A DNA stretch of 64,000 nt from Scenedesmus sp. ARA3 (GCA_004335835.1 RWJK01001898.1:1-64000), one strand, 5' to 3'; shown: positions 25,223-36,977, numbered from the stretch's first letter. The notes: generated by a model from the sequence alone, not told the origin. Translations and numbers: made by a program.

Positions 25223-26799
25223 CCTGCTGCTGCTGCTGCATTGCATGCAGGTTGACGAGCACGACTTGCTGAAGCTGTTCTCTGCTGACATGTGCGCTGC
25301 TGCTGCATGTAACTTGCGTGAGGTTGACGAGCACGACTCTCAGCAGCTGTTCTCTGCTGACCTGTGCGCTGCTGCTGCATGTAACTTGCGTGAAGGTTGA
25401 CGAGCACGACTCTCAGCAGCTGTTCTCTGCTGACCTGTGCGCTGCTGCTGCTGCTGCTGCTGCATGCGTGCAGGTTGATGAGCACGACTCGCTGAAGCTG
25501 TTCTCTGCTGACCTGGAGGGCATGACCTTTGGCGACCAGGCCTATGAGGACAAGATGCACCAGCTGATGGAGGTGAGGGGCGTTGTTTTGGTTGACATCA
25601 TGTAACATGATTGGTGTTGTCTTTTGTGTGACGGCGTACTATGCTGCATTTGATTGGGAACTGGTGTTTGATGAGGTTGTGACCCACCTTCAGAGCTCCT
25701 GAAATGCTGCGCAGATGTTCTTGCGGCACAACCACGAGGAGGAGCAAGTGAACCATTTACATGCGTTGTGCGGGCAGCCCCTTATACATCTGAAACTCCA
25801 GCTTCCTTCACTGCTTGCCTGTTTGCTGCGGCTGTTTTTGCAAACGTCCCTGGAGCACATACACCAGGAGGAGCATGCTCATGGGTTCACATGCATTGGG
25901 CAGCCCGCTGCACAAGTAGTTGCAAGTAGTACTCACCTGACGCGCTGCACTGCTTGTGTGTTTTCAATAACTCACTGCGCAGACGTTCCTGGAGCACATG
26001 ATGCTGCACGCACTTCAACATTGGCGCTGTGCTGCTCGCCTGTTTTGTTGTGGCTGTGCCTGCAGACGTTCCTGGAGCACATCCATGAGGAGGAGCACAC
26101 GAATGCATTCACATGCATTGTGCAGGCAGCCCCTGCCATCATAGTGAAACTTGTTCCTGCGCTCCGTGCCTGTTTGCTGCGGCTGTGCCTGCAGACGTTC
26201 CTGGAGCACATCCATGAGGAGGAGCACGTGATGCTGCCCGCGCTGCGTGACGAGCTGGAGGAGGCGCAGCTCAGGGACCTGGGGCGGCGCTTCGAGGCGG
26301 CCAAGCAGCACATGCCAACAAGGTGAGAGCATAACAGCAGTCGTAAGTCAAGAAAGATGACGATCGTTCAAGTGTGACGAGCTGAATGAGGCGTGGCTGA
26401 GGGACCTGGGGGTCCGTTTTGAGGCAGCCAAGCAGCCAACGCCCACACGGTGAGAACAAAGGACAACAAAGTAACATAATCAGCAAGGACTGATGACAAC
26501 CAATGAGTACTCGAGTTTCGGCAGTTGGCCTGGCTGGTGTGAACCTGCAAGTAAAGAGCCGTTGCTGCTTTGCTACTTTTTGCCAGATGCCTGCGGGGCA
26601 CCGCTGAGCCCTGGGCATATAAGCCACGTGTACTGTCATGTATATGTTATGCTGCAGGGCCCACCCTGATGTGAAGCACACCAGCCATGTCGATGACGCA
26701 ACGGTGCTGCGGGACGCCGCGAAGGATGCTGCGCAGTTCAACGGCACGCCACCAGCCATTGGCAGCCCCAGCACTGAGGTGCTCAGGGAGGAGCAGTGA
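23773..26799 (+). CDS. Hemerythrin/HHE cation-binding domain protein
   Basis: Six exons: 23773-23928, 24209-24252, 24673-24841, 25474-25572, 26195-26322, 26658-26799. They give 245 residues in phase. An acidic head (EGDEDFEEAKEEPEGY) precedes the helical bundle. Helix 1 has SIVPNDHDRIKGLYRRYK, helix 2 has ELAVHCAAEEAVLYPAV, helix 3 holds EHAVDEHDSLKLFSADLEG, and helix 4 has FLEHIHEEEHVMLPAL. The H...HxxxE...HxxxD...HxxEEH pattern is that of HHE domains, which bind a di-iron centre and in plants and algae are linked to oxygen or iron sensing or NO chemistry. Ligand candidates are His in NDHD, His-Glu in HCAAEE, His-Asp in DEHD, and the two His of HIHEEEH. Introns 2 to 5 are filled with partial copies of exons 3, 4 and 5. 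The real exons were selected by phase and by completeness of the helices. Domain identity is firm; the physiological role is not. Confidence 0.9.
24536..24985 (+). pseudogene. Two exon echoes flanking hemerythrin exon 3
   Basis: 24536-24583 copies the 5' edge of exon 3 (IKGLYRRYK codons) with its acceptor. 24888-24985 copies the 3' two thirds (ELAVHCAAEEAVLYPAVAEAVEQHMSEHA codons) with its donor. The real exon at 24673-24841 lies between them. One copy keeps the acceptor side and the other the donor side, as if the exon had been duplicated in both directions and each copy truncated at the far end. Confidence 0.85.
25132..25434 (+). pseudogene. Four tandem echoes of the start of hemerythrin exon 4
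   Basis: At about 25132, 25250, 25322 and 25396 the codons for VDEHDSxxLFSADL recur. Each is preceded by an acceptor-like or near-acceptor sequence and followed by TGCGCTGCTGCTG... repeats. The spacing is about 72-118 bases. Only the fifth copy, the real exon at 25474, continues into the EGMTFGDQ codons. The others run into CTG repeats that end in the next copy. Confidence 0.85.
25714..26101 (+). pseudogene. Four echoes of the start of hemerythrin exon 5
   Basis: At about 25714, 25844, 25981 and 26068 are diverged versions of the TFLEHIHEEEH codons, each after an AG acceptor-like edge. The real exon at 26195 is the only one that carries on into MLPALRDELEE. The copies are separated by repeated intron text (TGTTTGCTGCGGCTGTGCCTGCAG-like), so whole intron-exon junction units were duplicated. 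Confidence 0.85.
26376..26452 (+). pseudogene. Echo of the end of hemerythrin exon 5
   Basis: The codons for DELEEAQLRDLGRRFEAAKQ and the donor are repeated with changes about 50 bases after the real donor, inside intron 5. Confidence 0.8.
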
Positions 26800-28364
26800 G
26801 CAGCACAGGGAGCTGCTGCAACTGCGCTGAGCACCTAGCAGCAAGCCTTGGACCAGCCTCAGCAGCACAGAGGTGCTGAGGGGAGAGCACTGCGCAGGTG
26901 CAGCTACGCTGAGCAGGCTTGTGCAGCCTGTTTGGGGGCCAGTGCAGTGAGGTTGGGTGTGTCAGAAGCTGCAGCTGCGGGAAGTGCCAGGTAGAAGGTG
27001 CGCAGCAGTCAGTTGGCCGCAGGAGTTTGGTGTTGATTCGCAACAGCAACACCTGCACGAGGCTGTGGCTCCACCATGTACGAGTTGGTGCGTTTGTGGA
27101 TGGGAATGAGCGATTGCGCGACAGCATTAGGCAGGTGTGCAAGGCTGCTGCTGGTATGGCTGCGTGATGTGCAGGGTGGACTGCGTCATACTCTTTGTGT
27201 GGCTGTGGCACGGTTTGCAGTAGTGCTACAGATTAGGATCAATTCTTCTTGCAAGAGATGGGAGAATGGGAGAAGCAGCTCAGTCAGCACACAAATGGGT
27301 TAGTATCAAGTGCAGCTCGTCTTTTCTTTTTCTGGTATGAAGGGGAATGCCTGCCTATGTAGATGGTGGATTCGCAGGGTCGGATGAATCTGCCCCGTTC
27401 CTCTGTGATGGGCGTCCCCGCCGTTGAGATAGTTGTTTGTGCTGTGTTTCACAGCAGAATCCAACATTTGGTCAACGTTGACATATCCTCACCGTGCCCC
27501 TAGATTGGCACATGCAAGTGCAGCTACTGGCACGGAGGTTGGATAGTTGCAAATTCTCAATAGTTTCTCCGAGTCGGCATGAGCCTGGGTGCAAGTTGCG
27601 CCATTCCCCCTTTCACATGTGTGTGAGCTGAGTATTTTTCTGAATTATGTCTGATCATACTGTTGCTGACTGTTTCAAACAGCCAGGAGTCCTGTCTGCA
27701 ACATGTTCAAACATAGCATTCTACATGTCTACCGTGTACCATGGACACGTTCTCTGTCGTGCTGCTTCAAGCACTGCAAGTTGTACATTGAAAACCATGT
27801 AACCATAAGAATGAACGATGCGTCGTGTTACACGCAGCGCAAGAAGGAGGCATTGCCTGGCATTGCTGGACTCCATGAGATGCCAGCATTTCTGCAAAGT
27901 TGAGTTGCAAAGTTTGACTGGGTTACAGCTTCTCCACTAACAGCATAACAGCGCCGGGTCGAACGCTTGCATGTGAAAAGCAACTCTCTGCCAACAGCAT
28001 CATCATCATGTTATCATCATCATCTGCCAACAGCATGACGTCTGGTGCAACTTCCAACCAGCGCCGCTAGCACCTGGGCCTGCCCTAGCGCATCACTGGC
28101 TGCTGTGCAGTACTCTCAGCAGGTTGCCCCTCTCAATTGTTGATTGCTGCTCTCCCGCTGCTGCTTGAAGCACCGGAGTACGGCTGAACTTGGCAGCCAG
28201 GCGCGGCTCACAGCTGCTGCTCACCAGTGCCTGCTCTCCTGCAAGACGCGTAGACCAGGCTGCTGCTGCTGCTGCTGTGCTCTGCTTCTTCTTCTGCTCT
28301 GCTTTGTCACTGCTGCGTTGTGTCCCGCGTGCCAAAACATCGGTGGTCTAGCTCAGCTCTTGGC
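26800..28364. other. Intergenic, mostly featureless
   Basis: Immediately after the hemerythrin stop there are short diverged repeats of its last codons (to about 26890). The rest has no supported gene. A CAT-rich simple repeat (ATCATCATC) lies at about 27998-28026. Confidence 0.45.
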
Positions 28365-28904
28365 CTAGCTTCTCTGCAGCATGCTGCGCAAGCTGCTGCT
28401 CTCCTTCCGCTGCTTCTGCCGCCTGATAGCTGTTGTTTGCACCAGCTCAGTCCGCAGCTTCTCAACTAGCCTGCTTGCTAACCGCTGCACATCTGGATCG
28501 GCATGCTGCCTTAGCGCCTTGACTTGTTTGGCCAGCGGCACCCTCTCGAGCTGTTCGATGGAGATGGTGTAGCATGCCAGCTGCCTCAAGCTGAGGACCA
28601 GCTGCTCTGTACTGCTGCTGCTGCTGCTGCCACTGCTGGTGGTACATCTGTCATGTGCGGCACTGCTTGCTGCAGCGCTGCAGTCGCTGGCGTTGCTGCT
28701 GGCTTCACAACAGCTGGTAAAATGGGTCTTCAGGCAGTCTACAAGTCGGTTCAGCTCTTCGTCATCTGCGCACATGCCAGCCTTGGGTAGTCGCACCACT
28801 TTCTTGAGGTCGCCTATGCTGGCTTGCCTGCTCTTGCTGCGTGGCATCTGCGGTGCATGCTGCTGCTTGCTGAAGAAGCTCGTGATTTTCTTGTCCTTTG
28901 TCAT
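28365..28904 (-). CDS. TFIIS N-terminal domain protein with PIP-like N-terminus
   Basis: A single open exon of 179 codons from the ATG at 28904. The first residues, MTKDKKITSFFSKQ, contain I-x-x-F-F followed by a basic residue, close to a PCNA-interacting (PIP) box, although the canonical Gln is Asp here. A basic linker follows. Residues about 45-160 contain a helical domain ending ACYTISIEQLERVPLAKQ and ASRLVEKLRTEL. This matches the TFIIS N-terminal/LEDGF-type bundle of transcription elongation factors; the usual Trp near its end is Leu. The tail is basic (RRQKQRKE) and nuclear in character. A second minus-strand frame just downstream (28093-28335, Lys/Ala-rich) could be a further exon, but I found no phase-consistent splice. 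The start codon is divergent from the gene at 29393. Confidence 0.68.
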   Translation of the reverse strand: MTKDKKITSFFSKQQHAPQMPRSKSRQASIGDLKKVVRLPKAGMCADDEELNRLVDCLKTHFTSCCEASSNASDCSAAASSAAHDRCTTSSGSSSSSSTEQLVLSLRQLACYTISIEQLERVPLAKQVKALRQHADPDVQRLASRLVEKLRTELVQTTAIRRQKQRKESSSLRSMLQRS

Positions 28905-29392
28905 TGTATCAGTTGTTGAAAATACAGTGCAAGCAGTGGTTGACTTCAGACTTTCATAGCAGCGAGGGGACCGCTGTTGTTGAGCAGAATGTACACTGCT
29001 GCATGCAACTGAGGAGCCAGCAAGCAACCGTGCTGCTGGGATGGTTGAGTTTGGAACAAAGAGAAAGCGACATCACGGCACAAGCACTGGCGTTCAGCCT
29101 GTAGGTGCTCAAGCATCCGTGGCACAGCCCGCTCGTTCTCCTTGTCACTTGGCACTGACGTCAATGGCCGGACCGGCTTCATGCAACGCTTTTAGCCCAC
29201 ATTACATAGGCGCATGTAGTCAATGCATGATTAGTGATTGAAAAGGAACGCGAGCAGCTGCAAACTGTGTGAGCCGTTTCAATCGTTGGCGCCTCGACAG
29301 CACGAAGCAGAGAACCTGGTTGCGTGTCTGGCCTCGTGTTGTTGCTAAATTTCCTCGTTCATTGACGCCTTGAGGCAGCTCGCTCGCACAGC
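28905..29392. promoter_or_regulatory. Head-to-head intergenic region, TFIIS-N protein and repeat protein
   Basis: 488 bases lie between the divergent start codons. No element was recognised. A near-palindromic CTGACGTCAATG at about 29156-29166 (TGACGTCA core) resembles a bZIP/CRE site; this is a pattern match only. Confidence 0.4.
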
Positions 29393-31505
29393 ATGATGAA
29401 CTCCAGGGCCCTGCTCAGCAGCAGTTCCACTCCCGCCAGCTGCAGCAGCAGGGCCACATGCAGACCCCGCAACCACCCTTGCGTGCGGACAATTGCCTTC
29501 AGGAGTCGACTTGTATGCCACGATGCGCCCGAGGGCGTGCAATTGCCTGCCTTCCCAGCAGTAGATGCAGCAACAGCTGAGGCACATCATGAGGTGCTCT
29601 CCAGCCCACAGCAGCATTACCAGCAACAAGCACTGGATGTCAGCCAGCCAGGTATGAGTATGTGATAGACTATTATGGCAAGTTCGCACAATGCAAGCTT
29701 GCTTATGCTAGGGTGCCCCTGTATCCTGCAACCTTGCGTTGCATGCATGTTGTTATGTTGCAGGTCGCATGTGTGTGTCAGCACTTCCATGCACTGCTAT
29801 GCTGCTCGTCGTTGCGCAACTTGCATTTCATCAGGCAGCACGTATTTGCGCTTGCACCATGCTAGCATGATGCAGGCAGTGGCGCCGCAATCATTCAGCA
29901 TGGGAGGTGCTGGCATTGCACAGTTCCTGAACAGCATCACGCTGCCATGCAGCAGCTGCATTGCTCGTACTGCTGCTGCCACACTGGAGAACGCAGCAGC
30001 ATGTGCATGCAGATACTAGTCAGCTTCCAGGACAACTGCACAATCCCAAGTCTATGCATACAGCTCACAAGCCTCCTCTACGACATTTCCTGCAAACTTC
30101 CCTGCACCACCCCACCTCCCCCACCACTGCTGCCTCACCCCCTGCAGCGCCCTCCGCAGCAGCACTCGACGAGCTGCTGCAGCAGATCGAGGCGCAAGGC
30201 ATCCACCAGCTCGCACAGCAGTGGCAGCAGCAAGGCGCAGCAGCCACTGCAGCGCAGCTCAAGTCCATGGGCGAGGCAGAAGCAGCAGCGCTGTTCACTG
30301 CGCTGGGCCCTGCTGTGATTGCTGACCTGGTCAAGGGCAGCGACCCGGAGTTTGCGCCGCAGATGTTTTTGGAGATGGGCGCAGAGTTCTCAGGTCAGCA
30401 GCGCGGGCTTATGTGTGTGTGCATGTGTGTGGTAGCTTGTGTGGTACATGAGCTGGTGTGGACAAGCAGCTGCAGCGCTGTGGCGAGGGGCAATACGCAT
30501 GTGCGCGAAGCATTGTGTTGCTTGTGTGTGGCAGGGTGTGGTGTTTGGTTTTGGTTTTGGCGCAGATTTCTCGGGTTAGCAGCGTGTGTGTGTTAGGCAG
30601 GTCAGCAACAAAGTGCGTGTGGCAGTTCTGTTGTTTGTGGTATGGTGAGGGGTGCAGCCAGATGTCGTGCACACAGCAGCAGCATGATAGGCACGAAGCA
30701 ACAGGGCTCTGTGCATGCAGCTTGTTGTATTGGTCGCATTGGTCGGAAACATGCGCTGCTAGCTGTTACGGCCTTTCAGCAAACTGCTGCTGCTGCTGCT
30801 GCTGCAGGTGGCCTGCTGCGCCACGCTGGCACAGACTTTGCTGCCGGCCTGTTTGGTGCTTTGGGCATCGACTTCATGGTGGCAATGCTGCACACCACGG
30901 GCGCGCAGTTCCTGTCTGACATGATGAACGCGTGTGGGCCGGCCACTGCTGCTGGCACGTTCAAGACGGCTGGGCCTGACTTTGCCTCGCAGCTGCTCAA
31001 GTCGCTGGGCGTGAAGTATAATGTGCAGGTGGGCAGCTCAATGTGGCTTCTGCAGGGAGTGTTACTGCGCGTGCAGGCGCATGCATGGGGGTACGCATGT
31101 GAACCATGACTCGTGTCAACGCGCATTGCGGTGCATGCATCCGTCTGTGTGCGCATGCACATGCGTTATCTGCTCAGTCAAAGCGCCCAGCAGTCAAAGC
31201 GCCCAGCAGGCAGCAAACCAGATTTGTGCATAATAGTGACTGTGCTGCTGCCCGCTCTTTTGCCTGCTTGACTGCCCCATCTGCCCTGCTGTCTGCTGTC
31301 TGCTGCTCTGCTGCTGCAACTGCTGCTGCCGCAGATGATCAAGGCAGGCGGCACCGCGTCCGCCACGCAGCTGGGCCAGGAGATGGGCCTGGGCTTTGCC
31401 GCCAAGCTGGCCCGGGGCCTGGGCGTGGTGTGGATGGCACAGCTGACGGCTGCCCTGGGGGGCGAGTTTGCTGCAGTGTTTAAGGCGACGCTGTCCGGCA
31501 AGTAG
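29393..31505 (+). CDS. Putative plastid protein built of ~20-residue helical repeats
   Basis: Four exons: 29393-29651, 30148-30393, 30808-31028, 31335-31505. They join in phase into 298 residues. The first about 60 residues (MMNSRALLSSSSTPASCSSR...) look like a chloroplast transit peptide. After an Ala/Gln-rich helical part, a repeated unit of roughly 20 residues appears with pattern G-x-[DE]-F-(x5-6)-[LM]-x-x-[LM]-G: GSDPEFAPQMFLEMG, AGTDFAAGLFGALG, TGAQFLSDMMNACG, AGPDFASQLLKSLG, and two weaker ones in exon 4 ending in TLSGK. Each would form one or two short amphipathic helices. I do not recognise the family. An echo of the exon 2 donor edge lies at about 30557-30590. Exon 3's acceptor is fed by a CTG tract. 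Confidence 0.75.
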
Positions 31506-32882
31506 ATGCTGGTCGTGTGCTGTGGGCGTGTGCTGGTGCTTATGTTGTTGATGCTTGTTGGTTTGGCGGCAGTGCAGTTTAGCAAGCTGGCTGTCAGCTG
31601 GCAGTGCTGCTATGTGGCCTGCAGTGCGTGTTGTTGTCAGTGCAGCTGCGTGACTGCGCCCGCGTAGGGTCCGCCGTATGCTGCGCAGTGCAGATATGGT
31701 TCTGTATGTCATTTTTTTTGGTTAGGCTCAGCATGCAGGGTTGCGTATATCTTACCCGCCTTGATAAAGGGGTGGTGCAGCACGCTTCATCCTTTTGCCA
31801 GGTAGTGTTGAAGGGCTTGCACGATGTGCAGTGAGTTTGCAAGCAGGTTGAAAGCTAGGTTCCTGAGGGCCAGCAGCTTTATGTGCTATGCAGCAGCAAT
31901 GGTGTTGTTTGCCAGCACCGGCTTGTGGTGTTAGCTGGCTGCACTTGCAGCCAGTGTGCATGCAGTGTGCTGTACTGCTTATTGTTTACGTCAGGTTGGA
32001 GTGACAGCAGGATTCTAGACCCTTTGCACACAGGGTCGTTGCAGCGTGCATATCTGTGCAGGAATGGGCCATGAGGTGTGGTGATGCAGCGATGCATCGC
32101 TCTTGTATTTTACTGCGGGTATATTTTCATGTGAACGCAACTGTTGCGGTCAAATGCTGCATGGCGTTCTGCATTGTGTGCACTGCAAAGTGCAGGTAGC
32201 AAAGACTGATGGCTTGCAACCAGTCTTTGGGTGCAGTGGTAATGCAGCAGCTGTTCTTGCCGTCTATGCAATGTTTGCGTGTTGTGTGAGGAGATGTATG
32301 CATACATTGCCAGGTGTTGTGCATGCATTTGAATTCATGGTGGATGGTGTGGATTGAGTTGTGATGGGTGTCATATCTGCTATGGCTGCTGTGGCAGTCA
32401 AACCTGGTGGACCGAGTTTTGATGCCGCTTCATTGTGGAAGACAGGGTGGTTGACAGTGCTACGTTGCGAAACAAGCGCTAGGAAGGATGGTATTGGTGC
32501 TGGGTGGTTGTGGTGTGGCTTTGTCCCTCAGCAGCAAAAACAGCGGTGCGTGCCAGGTAGGGCAGAGTCTGGCCTGCTGGGGGCAACATTCAGTGTGTGC
32601 GAATGATCGTGCAAAGATGCTGGGGTAATGTACATTATTCTTCACGTTACTGATTGTGTACCTGTGCACGTATATCAGCTGTACTTGCGGATCTTGCTGT
32701 CACAACGAGTTCCCTCGGCGTACATCTGGTGGTACCAGCCAGCAGCGAGTCTAGTCAGCTACAACTTAACACCGGCATCAACTGACCAAAGCGGATGACA
32801 GATCATCTGAAAGTGGCAAATATCACAGGAACAACACAGTTGCTTCGCGTAACGCACCCAGAAAGACGACACCGCATCGGTC
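31506..32882. other. Intergenic, no gene seen
   Basis: T- and G-rich on the plus strand, with short frames only. Probably the 3' flank of the repeat protein plus non-coding DNA. Confidence 0.45.
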
Positions 32883-33549
32883 ATGTCGACAATGTCACGC
32901 ACAACGCCATTCACGCATAAACATTGCTATCCATTTGGACTCAAGTTGCTTTTGGTGTGCTTTCCGAATGGCTGCCCTGCTCCAGCTGTTTCGGAGTTGC
33001 GAGCCCAGGTCGAGGCAGAACACTGTGACTCGCTGCAACTCGTGTTCTACGACCCCTCGTCAACATCTCCTCACGAGGTGAATGAAATTTGCCATCATTG
33101 TATTTCTTCTGTGACCAATGCGTCCTCGGATCTCCGGTGTAGCCAGGAACCTGCTGCAGCAGCGAAGGACACCCACTCCCAAGAGGCCTGACGGTCATGT
33201 GGTGCTTTGCTTGCAATTGTCTCGTGCGTCAACGGTACAGAAACTGAGTTCAATGCGTTGTTTTAATGTTTGTTAAAGCACTTGCCCCACGTGTCGTAGC
33301 TAGCCAGCAGCACCCTCGCTGGCAGCAGCAGCTGGAGCTGCACCATCAGCAGTAAGCAACATCAGCAGTAACCAACAGTACAACAAGTTGTGGCTCATAC
33401 CGTCTTGGTGGTGCCAGGACCTACATCTCACAACCTCACCGTGTTAACACATTCTGGCGCTTGCCACTGCCGCTGCTGCTGTGTGCTTGCAGGCAGTCAA
33501 CCAGGCCCTGATACAGCTGCAGCAGCGCAACAAAGTTGACTTGCGCTGA
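32883..33549 (+). CDS. Small two-exon hypothetical protein, weak
   Basis: An ATG at 32883 opens a 65-codon exon ending at 33077 before GTGAATG. An acceptor at 33492 followed by 18 codons and a stop would join in phase 0 (33493-33549). The product would be 83 residues with ELRAQVEAEHCDSLQLVFYD. The phase agreement and codon usage are mildly supportive. No family was recognised and the exon choice could be chance. Confidence 0.28.
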
Positions 33550-34767
33550 TGCATGTGTCGGGTGCGTGCAGCCTGAGCGTTGGTACCACTGCAGTAAGCT
33601 CCCGCGCCTGGCTGTATCATGGTGTTGCCTCTGTTACTCACAACAGCCACAGTACTTGGGGCTGGTCATGCTGCAGCTCACTGGTTTGTAATCAGCAGCG
33701 GAATGCTGCAGCTTGATGGGGTGCTGCAAGCATGCATCTGTGCAGGATCATGCAGCACTTCACTGGGGTGCTGTGGGTCAACCAGCAGCAGCGCATGCTG
33801 TGCACAGCAGGCACACACGGTGTTTCTGTTTTCAAGGTCAGCAAGAGAAACAGCAGTGAGGGTCCATCTCTGAGGTTGAGATTATTCATGTGTGAAGGGG
33901 CGAGATTGTTTGTTTGTTTGCTGCTGATCCCTGCCATCCTTTTTAGCAAGGCGCTGGCATGTCACTGCGCTGTCAGCCGCTGCTGGCTGCCTTACTTCAC
34001 AGGCGGTGACAGCCACATAGGAGTGCTGCGTTACGTGACAAGTGCACCTCACATATGTTTGGCAAGTGGTCCCGCTGTAGCATCTTCATCGCGTCATGTA
34101 TGGTTTGGGTTGCAAATCTGTCATGATGGTCTCACTGCACTTCAACAGTAGCGGGGATGAGCATCCGGCTTTCTTGTATATCATCATGCACGGGCACTCT
34201 GGTTAAATGACAGTTGTGCCAACTGGAGAGTGTGGTTTTCTTTGTAGCGCATGGGCCGACGTGCGAACCATCAGGTGCAGCAATACCATGTTGTGCATAC
34301 GGCCCTGTTTGTAACGCATGCGCTGCCTGCTAAGCGCAAACAGACTGGTCATAAGCTTGCCTTGGCATGGTTGACAGCAAGTGGTAGCCACCCACACGCC
34401 CGAGCCTTGGCGTGCTATACAGTATGTGTGGTCATATATATACTTCGCCAGGTGAATCTGCGCCTGACAGCGGATTGGGGTCGTTCCTCACCTGGTGCGA
34501 GGGCCATTTTGGCAGCATGTGTGGTCCTATCATTGAACCAACCATGATGGTTGATGTGCTCTCTGTGTACAGCACCACATGCGTACATGGGCCTGACAAG
34601 CAGCTGCACAGCGTACAGTATAGAGCTAAGCTGCAGTACCGTCAGCTTGTTTTAAGATGGCGCTTTTGTGCGGCACAACTCACAGTAAGGATGTCTCAAG
34701 GGCAGGGTGTACACAGCGTGGACGACTCTCGCAAGCCGTCAAGTCTGCATGCCCCACTGGCACTCCT
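33550..34767. other. Intergenic, no gene seen
   Basis: Several open frames under 120 codons on both strands without motifs or splice support. Confidence 0.4.
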
Positions 34768-35040
34768 CTAGGCGCCGCATGGCGCCGCTGTACTGTACTG
34801 CAGGAGGTGCCAGCTCATTATCGTCATAATCATCACGTCATTTGGGTAGATGTAGGAGCTGCCACCTGGCGCCTGTTCAGCTTGTCGAAGCCTAGATTGT
34901 CCACACAACGGCAGCAGCATCAGAGACAAGCTAGGCGGCGTTGTGGGTGCCTTCTGTTCAGGAGTTTTGGCTTCCTGCTTTTGTTTGTGCCAGGCCAGCT
35001 GCTTTGCGGCCGCTGCCGCAGCAGCTGCTTGCCGCTCCAT
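34768..35040 (-). CDS. Small hypothetical open frame, Ala/Lys/Gln-rich start
   Basis: An ATG-initiated frame of 90 codons begins MERQAAAAAAAAKQLAWHKQ, then becomes Pro- and Leu-rich and ends in TAAPCGA. It could be the last exon of a gene whose upstream part lies near 35100-35150, where a frame FKAQLAAELAGCQ precedes a GT. No function can be assigned. Confidence 0.33.
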   Translation of the reverse strand: MERQAAAAAAAAKQLAWHKQKQEAKTPEQKAPTTPPSLSLMLLPLCGQSRLRQAEQAPGGSSYIYPNDVMIMTIMSWHLLQYSTAAPCGA

Positions 35041-36090
35041 GCGGTGTGTTGTTGGTGCAGCCGGCGCTGCGCGCTGCTGGCGCTGCGTGCTGTTGTGCAG
35101 ACCTGGCAGCCTGCTAGCTCTGCGGCCAGCTGCGCCTTGAACCCTTGAAGAAGAAGATAGATTGAGGGAGGCGTTGCTTGCTGATGCCAGGTTACAGCTT
35201 GTTTCGAGGGTTTAAGTTAGGACCATCATTGTCGTCGTTGTTGTTACATGCCGGCAACCGCATGCCGGCGCATGCATTAGGCTACGAGCATATTGCCATT
35301 TAGGCCTGCTGTCACAGCAGCAACACGGTCTTGCACTACCAGCATACTGCAGGCTGCTCAGCGGTCATGGCATATTGTGCTGTTGTCGTACACTGGGAGT
35401 CAGTCCCAGTGCAAAATGACAGTTTTAGGCATGGTAAACACACAACTGCGCACCTGCAAGGTATGCTGCCAGTGCTCAGTGAGCAACGGCGGCTTGCAGC
35501 GATGCTTTCGCTGAGGCACACAGATAGATGATCTCAGTGCTTACACAGGCTGTTTTGGAGCTTGTCCAAACGCAAGTAAGGGCTGAGCAGCAAGGCTCCA
35601 AGCCTTGCAGGGATGCTGCTGCAGCCAGCAACTGCGGGCCGCACTGCGGCCTGTGAACGGGTCACATGCTGTAAGCACCCGCTGCAGCACACGTTTGGCC
35701 AGTTTCAGACCGGCGTAGCCAATTTGGTGTGGTTCAGATATTGAACGCGTGCAATTTTTGAGCCGAGCCCGCGACTAGAGACCGTGTTTTTCACCGAATC
35801 CCTTCTGTCAGGTGATGTAGTACATGCCTGCTCTGGTACGTTGTTTTGCCTCGTCCGAATGACGATTGCTTCGTTTGCTTCTCCGAACGCTTGATTTTCC
35901 ATCCTTTGTCAAATTAGCGGCTGCTAATAACCCAGCAGCTAGAGTGACACGTGACAGGTTTTGAAAAAGAGACATGCCAATGTGACGTGCAGCACGTATT
36001 TGATCGTGTTCTATTGCGTGGTTCAACGGAGATAAAATCAACGCGTACTGCGTAATCGAAGGCATAACATATCCATAATTTCTTAGCGAG
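35041..36090. other. Intergenic, no gene seen
   Basis: The part before 36091 is AT-richer and should include the promoter of the large helical-protein gene. A 97-codon minus-strand frame (35808-36101) overlapping that start has no other support. Confidence 0.4.
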
Positions 36091-36977
36091 ATGTTGGACA
36101 CAGCAGCAGTATGCTTTGCCCTTGGCCAGCAAGCTGCAACCTGCAGCCAGGATGCTCAGGCTACACTACACGACTGCTTGGAGCTGCGTGCCTGTGGGTA
36201 AGTAAAGCTGTACTACGTGTACTTGGCAAGTGCCGTGTTGCATGCAGTGCACAGCTGCATGCCTTTGAGCCAGCACATCTGCTGCTGTGATTTGGTGCTG
36301 CTGTTTGCCCCACATTCTGCAGAATCTTCCAACGGCGCCACTTCGTCAGGGGCTTGCAGATTGGCTTGCAGCAACAGCAGCAACCTGCGTGCCTGGTGAT
36401 GCTGCTGGCACAGTTGATACAGCAGCAGTTGTGCGGTGTTGACCTGCTGAAGGTAAATAGCACGGCTACAGCTGTTTGGTGCAACTCGCTGCTGGACCAG
36501 CCACTCACCTATTCTCGCTAGCACCAGCACTGCGCAGTGCAGCTCTGCTACCGTGAAAACCAGCCGATGTCTATGTTGTTCTTCAAGGTGGTGTTCACTG
36601 TGCTTCTACTGAGCACTACAGCTGCTACCTGCTGTGCAGGTGCTGCTGCCCAACCCAGAGGAAGCATGTCACATACTGCACCAGGCATGCAGCAGCTGCA
36701 GTGCAGCAGAGCTGCTGCAGCATCGATTGGCTGCAGCACGAGATCACAATGCCAGCAGCAGCAGCAGCAGGAATAGGCTCTCAGTCAGGTGCATGCCAGC
36801 TCCTGTGCAGCTGCTGCAGTCGCTGCTGCTGCAGCAGCTGTTGATCACAGTGACTGAGGCAGGCAACAGTGAGGAGGTTGATACAGCAGCGGCTGGCTTG
36901 CAGCAGTATGTAACGGATGTGCTGCAGCACTTGCAAGAGGCAGCGGCAGTGCATGAGGTAGGTGCTGGAGCAGCAAT

